Part shown: in pieces, positions 4,449 through 6,447 of the stretch | Layout: each line of letters starts with the position of its first letter | Position numbering within the stretch: the stretch's first letter is position 1 | Assembly (NCBI GenBank): GCA_002292955.1 | Contig: DBCH01000122.1 | Span: 5,705 to 12,151 of the forward strand | Direction of reading: 5' to 3' | From: Microbacteriaceae bacterium UBA963 | Lineage (GTDB): Bacteria > Actinomycetota > Actinomycetes > Actinomycetales > Microbacteriaceae | DNA: 6,447 nucleotides | Notes under the pieces: generated by a model | Told to the model about the DNA's origin: nothing | What the model saw: the letters and a program-made list of their open reading frames with translations, nothing else | The model's database searches: none | Position numbers and translations under genes: made by a program

Positions 4449-6181
4449 GACGGGCCCTCGCCCACATACGCGCGGGTGACTTCCGCGTTCTTCTCGATCT
4501 CTGCGACGGTGCCCGTCGCAAGCACGCGCCCGGCCTGCAGAACTGTCACCGCAGAGGCTGCCGAACGAATCAGAGCCATGTCATGCTCGACAACCACGAT
4601 AGGGATGTCCAGCGCTGCGGATTCGCTGCGCAGTATCTCGGCAATGCTCTCCGTCTCCCCCGCCGTCATGCCTGCCGTGGGCTCGTCCAGGAGAACCAGG
4701 TTGGGCCGACTCGCAAAGGTCATGGCTAGTTCAAGAACTTGGCGCTGCCCGTGGGCGAGGCGCGATGCCGGAGTGTCAAGCAATCTCACGAGGTCGCCGG
4801 TCTCGAGAATTCGCCAGGCCGTGGTGGTCAGGTCTGCCCGCCACGGCGCGAAGATGAGTGCGAACGGATGCACGGTCACGCCCAGTCGCGCGACAGCGAG
4901 GTTCTGAGCCACGGTGAGTTCGGGAGCAACCGCAGGCGCTTGGAACTTGCGTGCCACACCGGCACGCGCCATCTTCCAGGGACGCATTTTGGTGAGATCC
5001 GTGTTGCCCACGCGCCATCGTCCGCTGGACGGCGGCACCGTGCCAGAGAGCGCGTTAAGCAACGTGGATTTACCGGCACCGTTGGGGCCAATCAGACAGT
5101 GGACGCCGCTACGTGCGCTGAAGTCGACGTTGTCCACGGCCGTGAACTTGCCGAAGGTACAGGTGATACCCGTCGCCTCGAGAGCCTGGCCGCCCCCGCC
5201 GCCGCCGTGCTCCGTCGTTGTAAGCGTGACGGTGCGCCGTGGACGCCATCGTTCGGGGAGTCGCTTGAGAACCGCCTCGGCAATTCCGTCGGGGATGAGA
5301 ACGACCACGGCGATGAAGATGATGCCCATGGCAAGCAGCCACAGGGTCAGGAACTTGTCGGCGAGTTCATTGGTAATGAAGCTGATGACGATGGCGGTGA
5401 AGAAGGCGCCAATGAGGCTTGTGCGGGAACCGATCATCGCCCAGAGCACGAAGTTCGTAGCAAGAAGCAAGCTGATCTGATCCGGCGCGACGAACTGGGT
5501 CTGCGTAGAAAAGAGCGCGCCCGCCAGTCCGGTGACAACGCCCGCGAAAGCGAAGGTCCCAATCCGGAATGCCGGAATGTTATAGCCGGAGGATGCTGCG
5601 CGAATGGCGTGCGTCTTTGCGAGCACGAGTGCGCCGCCGAAGGGGCTTCGTGCCACGATAATCAGGAGCCACAACAGGCCGACCGCGGCGATGGTTACGA
5701 TCACTCGCTGCGCCACGGGGTCGGCGGTCCACAGGTCGCCCAGGTTGAGCGGCGGTACCCCGGCGAGTCCATTGAAGCCACCGGTGATGGGTGTCAGCTG
5801 ATTGACCACCTCGACCGCGCCGAAGAGTAAAACGAAGGTGAGTAGGGCGAACGTGATCACGTTGACCCGACCCCGCAGGCCCACGAGACCAACGAGCAGC
5901 GAGACGGCGCCCGCGGCGAGCCCACCGAAGAGGATGCCCAGGAGGGTTCCGCCGTCCGGGATGTTGATGCCGCACCACGCGGCAACGTAAGCCCCGATCC
6001 CAAAGGAGACAGCGTGGCCCAGACTCAAGATTCCGGCGAATCCCCAACACAGCGCGAGGGCGGCCGTGGCAACGCCATACAGAGCGAATTGGGCGAAGAG
6101 GCTGCCCTGAAAGCCGCCGATCGAGAGGGCGATGAGTGGCACAGCGAGAGAAGCGAGCACTGCGATCGAACGCCGAATCAT
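4445..6181 (-). CDS. Fused permease-ATPase of an ABC importer (UrtC/LivM-UrtD/LivG)
   Basis: A single 578-residue frame carrying two subunits that are often separate. Residues 1-about 310 are a LivM/UrtC-type inner-membrane permease with roughly 8-10 hydrophobic segments (for example 7-20, 32-72, 80-122, 157-177, 206-226, 238-300). It has the family's W-G-F-A-G-x-x-S-L-G-H stretch (46-56) and the GYNIPAFR...TGLAGALF region (199-224). A polar linker (310-333) contains six glycines in a row. Residues about 333-578 are the ATPase: Walker A GPNGAGKST (365-373), Q-loop Q414 in RKFQAP, signature LAHGQRQ (475-481; alanine replaces the usual serine), Walker B D499-E500 and switch H533 in VVVEHDM. RKFQ-x-P and LLDEPTAGMT (497-506) are closer to UrtD than to LivG, which points to urea/amide-type transport. 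The start has AAGGGA 8 bases upstream and overlaps the preceding permease stop (ATGA). Permease-ATPase fusions are known in LivM-LivG families, so this need not be an error. Confidence 0.9.
   Translation of the reverse strand: MIRRSIAVLASLAVPLIALSIGGFQGSLFAQFALYGVATAALALCWGFAGILSLGHAVSFGIGAYVAAWCGINIPDGGTLLGILFGGLAAGAVSLLVGLVGLRGRVNVITFALLTFVLLFGAVEVVNQLTPITGGFNGLAGVPPLNLGDLWTADPVAQRVIVTIAAVGLLWLLIIVARSPFGGALVLAKTHAIRAASSGYNIPAFRIGTFAFAGVVTGLAGALFSTQTQFVAPDQISLLLATNFVLWAMIGSRTSLIGAFFTAIVISFITNELADKFLTLWLLAMGIIFIAVVVLIPDGIAEAVLKRLPERWRPRRTVTLTTTEHGGGGGGQALEATGITCTFGKFTAVDNVDFSARSGVHCLIGPNGAGKSTLLNALSGTVPPSSGRWRVGNTDLTKMRPWKMARAGVARKFQAPAVAPELTVAQNLAVARLGVTVHPFALIFAPWRADLTTTAWRILETGDLVRLLDTPASRLAHGQRQVLELAMTFASRPNLVLLDEPTAGMTAGETESIAEILRSESAALDIPIVVVEHDMALIRSAASAVTVLQAGRVLATGTVAEIEKNAEVTRAYVGEGPS
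5189..5206 (-). repeat. Six-glycine codon run in the permease-ATPase linker
   Basis: Residues 326-331 of the fusion protein are all glycine, encoded by five GGC and one GGG codons. It lies between the last membrane segment region and the first strand of the ATPase domain and is preceded by a Thr-rich stretch, so it is best read as a flexible tether. The low-complexity GC tract could be prone to length change by slippage; a change that is a multiple of three would alter only linker length. Confidence 0.8.
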
Positions 6182-6447
6182 ACGATGTTTCCCTTCGTAG
6201 ACGGGCGAGTGGCTGCCAAGACGATGAACGCCATGGCCAGGATCGCCAGCTTGGCGACGAGAGAGTCGACGACGAGGGTAGTGACGTTTTGAACGATGGC
6301 AATAGCAAGGGCGGCCACGAGCACCATACTCACGCGGGCACCGCCCACGATAACCACCACAAACATGACGAACAGGTAGGCGTTTCCCATTCCTGGGCCG
6401 ACGTTGGTGAGGGGTGCGATAAGTGATCCGGCAAGACTCGCCATGGC
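6178..6447 (-). CDS. ABC importer permease, LivH/UrtB type, C-terminal part
   Basis: The last 89 residues of a gene that continues beyond the right edge; the methionine nearest the edge is internal, because the frame stays open past it. LivH/UrtB proteins are about 290-300 residues and pair with LivM/UrtC to form the membrane channel. The visible part has the typical closing pattern: a small-residue-rich segment followed by P-G-M-G (near the edge), a hydrophobic helix ending in VVVIVGGARVSM (equivalent to the V-V-x-G-G-x-G-S/N loop of the family), two further hydrophobic helices, and a final TRPSTKG resembling the R-P-x-G-L end of LivH/UrtB. Its stop overlaps the start of the permease-ATPase fusion as ATGA. 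The substrate-binding protein gene that normally accompanies it would be expected upstream, outside the window. Confidence 0.85.
   Translation of the reverse strand, partial: AMASLAGSLIAPLTNVGPGMGNAYLFVMFVVVIVGGARVSMVLVAALAIAIVQNVTTLVVDSLVAKLAILAMAFIVLAATRPSTKGNIV

Noticed and set aside
5189..5206. Frameshift or broken gene at the GC-rich run between permease and ATPase
   Set aside because: The frame is continuous, both domains are complete and the run encodes a plausible glycine linker; permease-ATPase fusions exist in this family.
4739..5830. Long plus-strand open frame of 363 codons
   Set aside because: It is antisense to the permease-ATPase fusion. Its translation is rich in Glu, Arg and Gly without domain motifs, which is typical of the complement of a GC-rich membrane-protein gene.
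1..6447. Mobile element, CRISPR array, tRNA or phage genes
   Set aside because: No transposase, integrase, regularly spaced repeats, cloverleaf sequence or terminal inverted repeats were found by reading both strands.

Overview
The window comes from a GC-rich bacterium: coding regions look roughly 60% G+C by eye, one gene starts with GTG, and third positions are G/C-heavy. A high-GC actinobacterium is my first guess, but a proteobacterium is not excluded. There is no rRNA, tRNA, insertion sequence or CRISPR array. Almost all of the window is coding, and the only notable gap is one 119-bp AT-rich intergenic region.

Layout. (1) Positions 1-552, minus strand: the N-terminal 184 residues of a phenylacetate-CoA-ligase-family (PaaK-like) acyl-CoA ligase, running off the left edge. 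(2) Positions 553-671: a divergent control region with a perfect AGGTAA-N8-TTACCT inverted repeat and several further TTACC/GGTAA half-sites. (3) Positions 672-2417, plus strand: a two-gene operon encoding a small cysteine-free ArsR-type repressor and a 474-residue protein. That protein joins a shortened SRPBCC (AHSA1/Bet v1-like) domain to an AmiC/UrtA-like type I periplasmic-binding-protein fold, with no signal peptide. (4) Positions 2398-6447, minus strand: a tightly coupled operon read from right to left. It holds the 3' end of a UrtB/LivH permease, a fused UrtC-UrtD (permease-ATPase) protein, a UrtE/LivF ATPase and an amidase-signature hydrolase resembling indoleacetamide/mandelamide hydrolases. 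Every junction in this operon is a 4-base ATGA overlap. The two operons meet tail to tail with a 20-bp overlap of their coding ends.

How it may work together (inference). The transporter subunits follow the B-C-D-E order of urea/short-amide (Urt/Fmd) ABC importers, and the last gene is an amidase. The extracytoplasmic binding protein presumably lies just outside the right edge. An amide, perhaps an aryl-acetamide-like compound, would be imported and hydrolysed to its acid plus ammonia, and the acid activated to a CoA thioester by the PaaK-like ligase. The cytoplasmic SRPBCC-AmiC-like protein, co-encoded with an ArsR repressor that has no metal-ligand cysteines, is a good candidate intracellular ligand sensor for this pathway. 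It recalls the AmiC/aliphatic-amidase logic but uses a different DNA-binding partner and an unusual domain fusion. This sensor module is the most novel element here.
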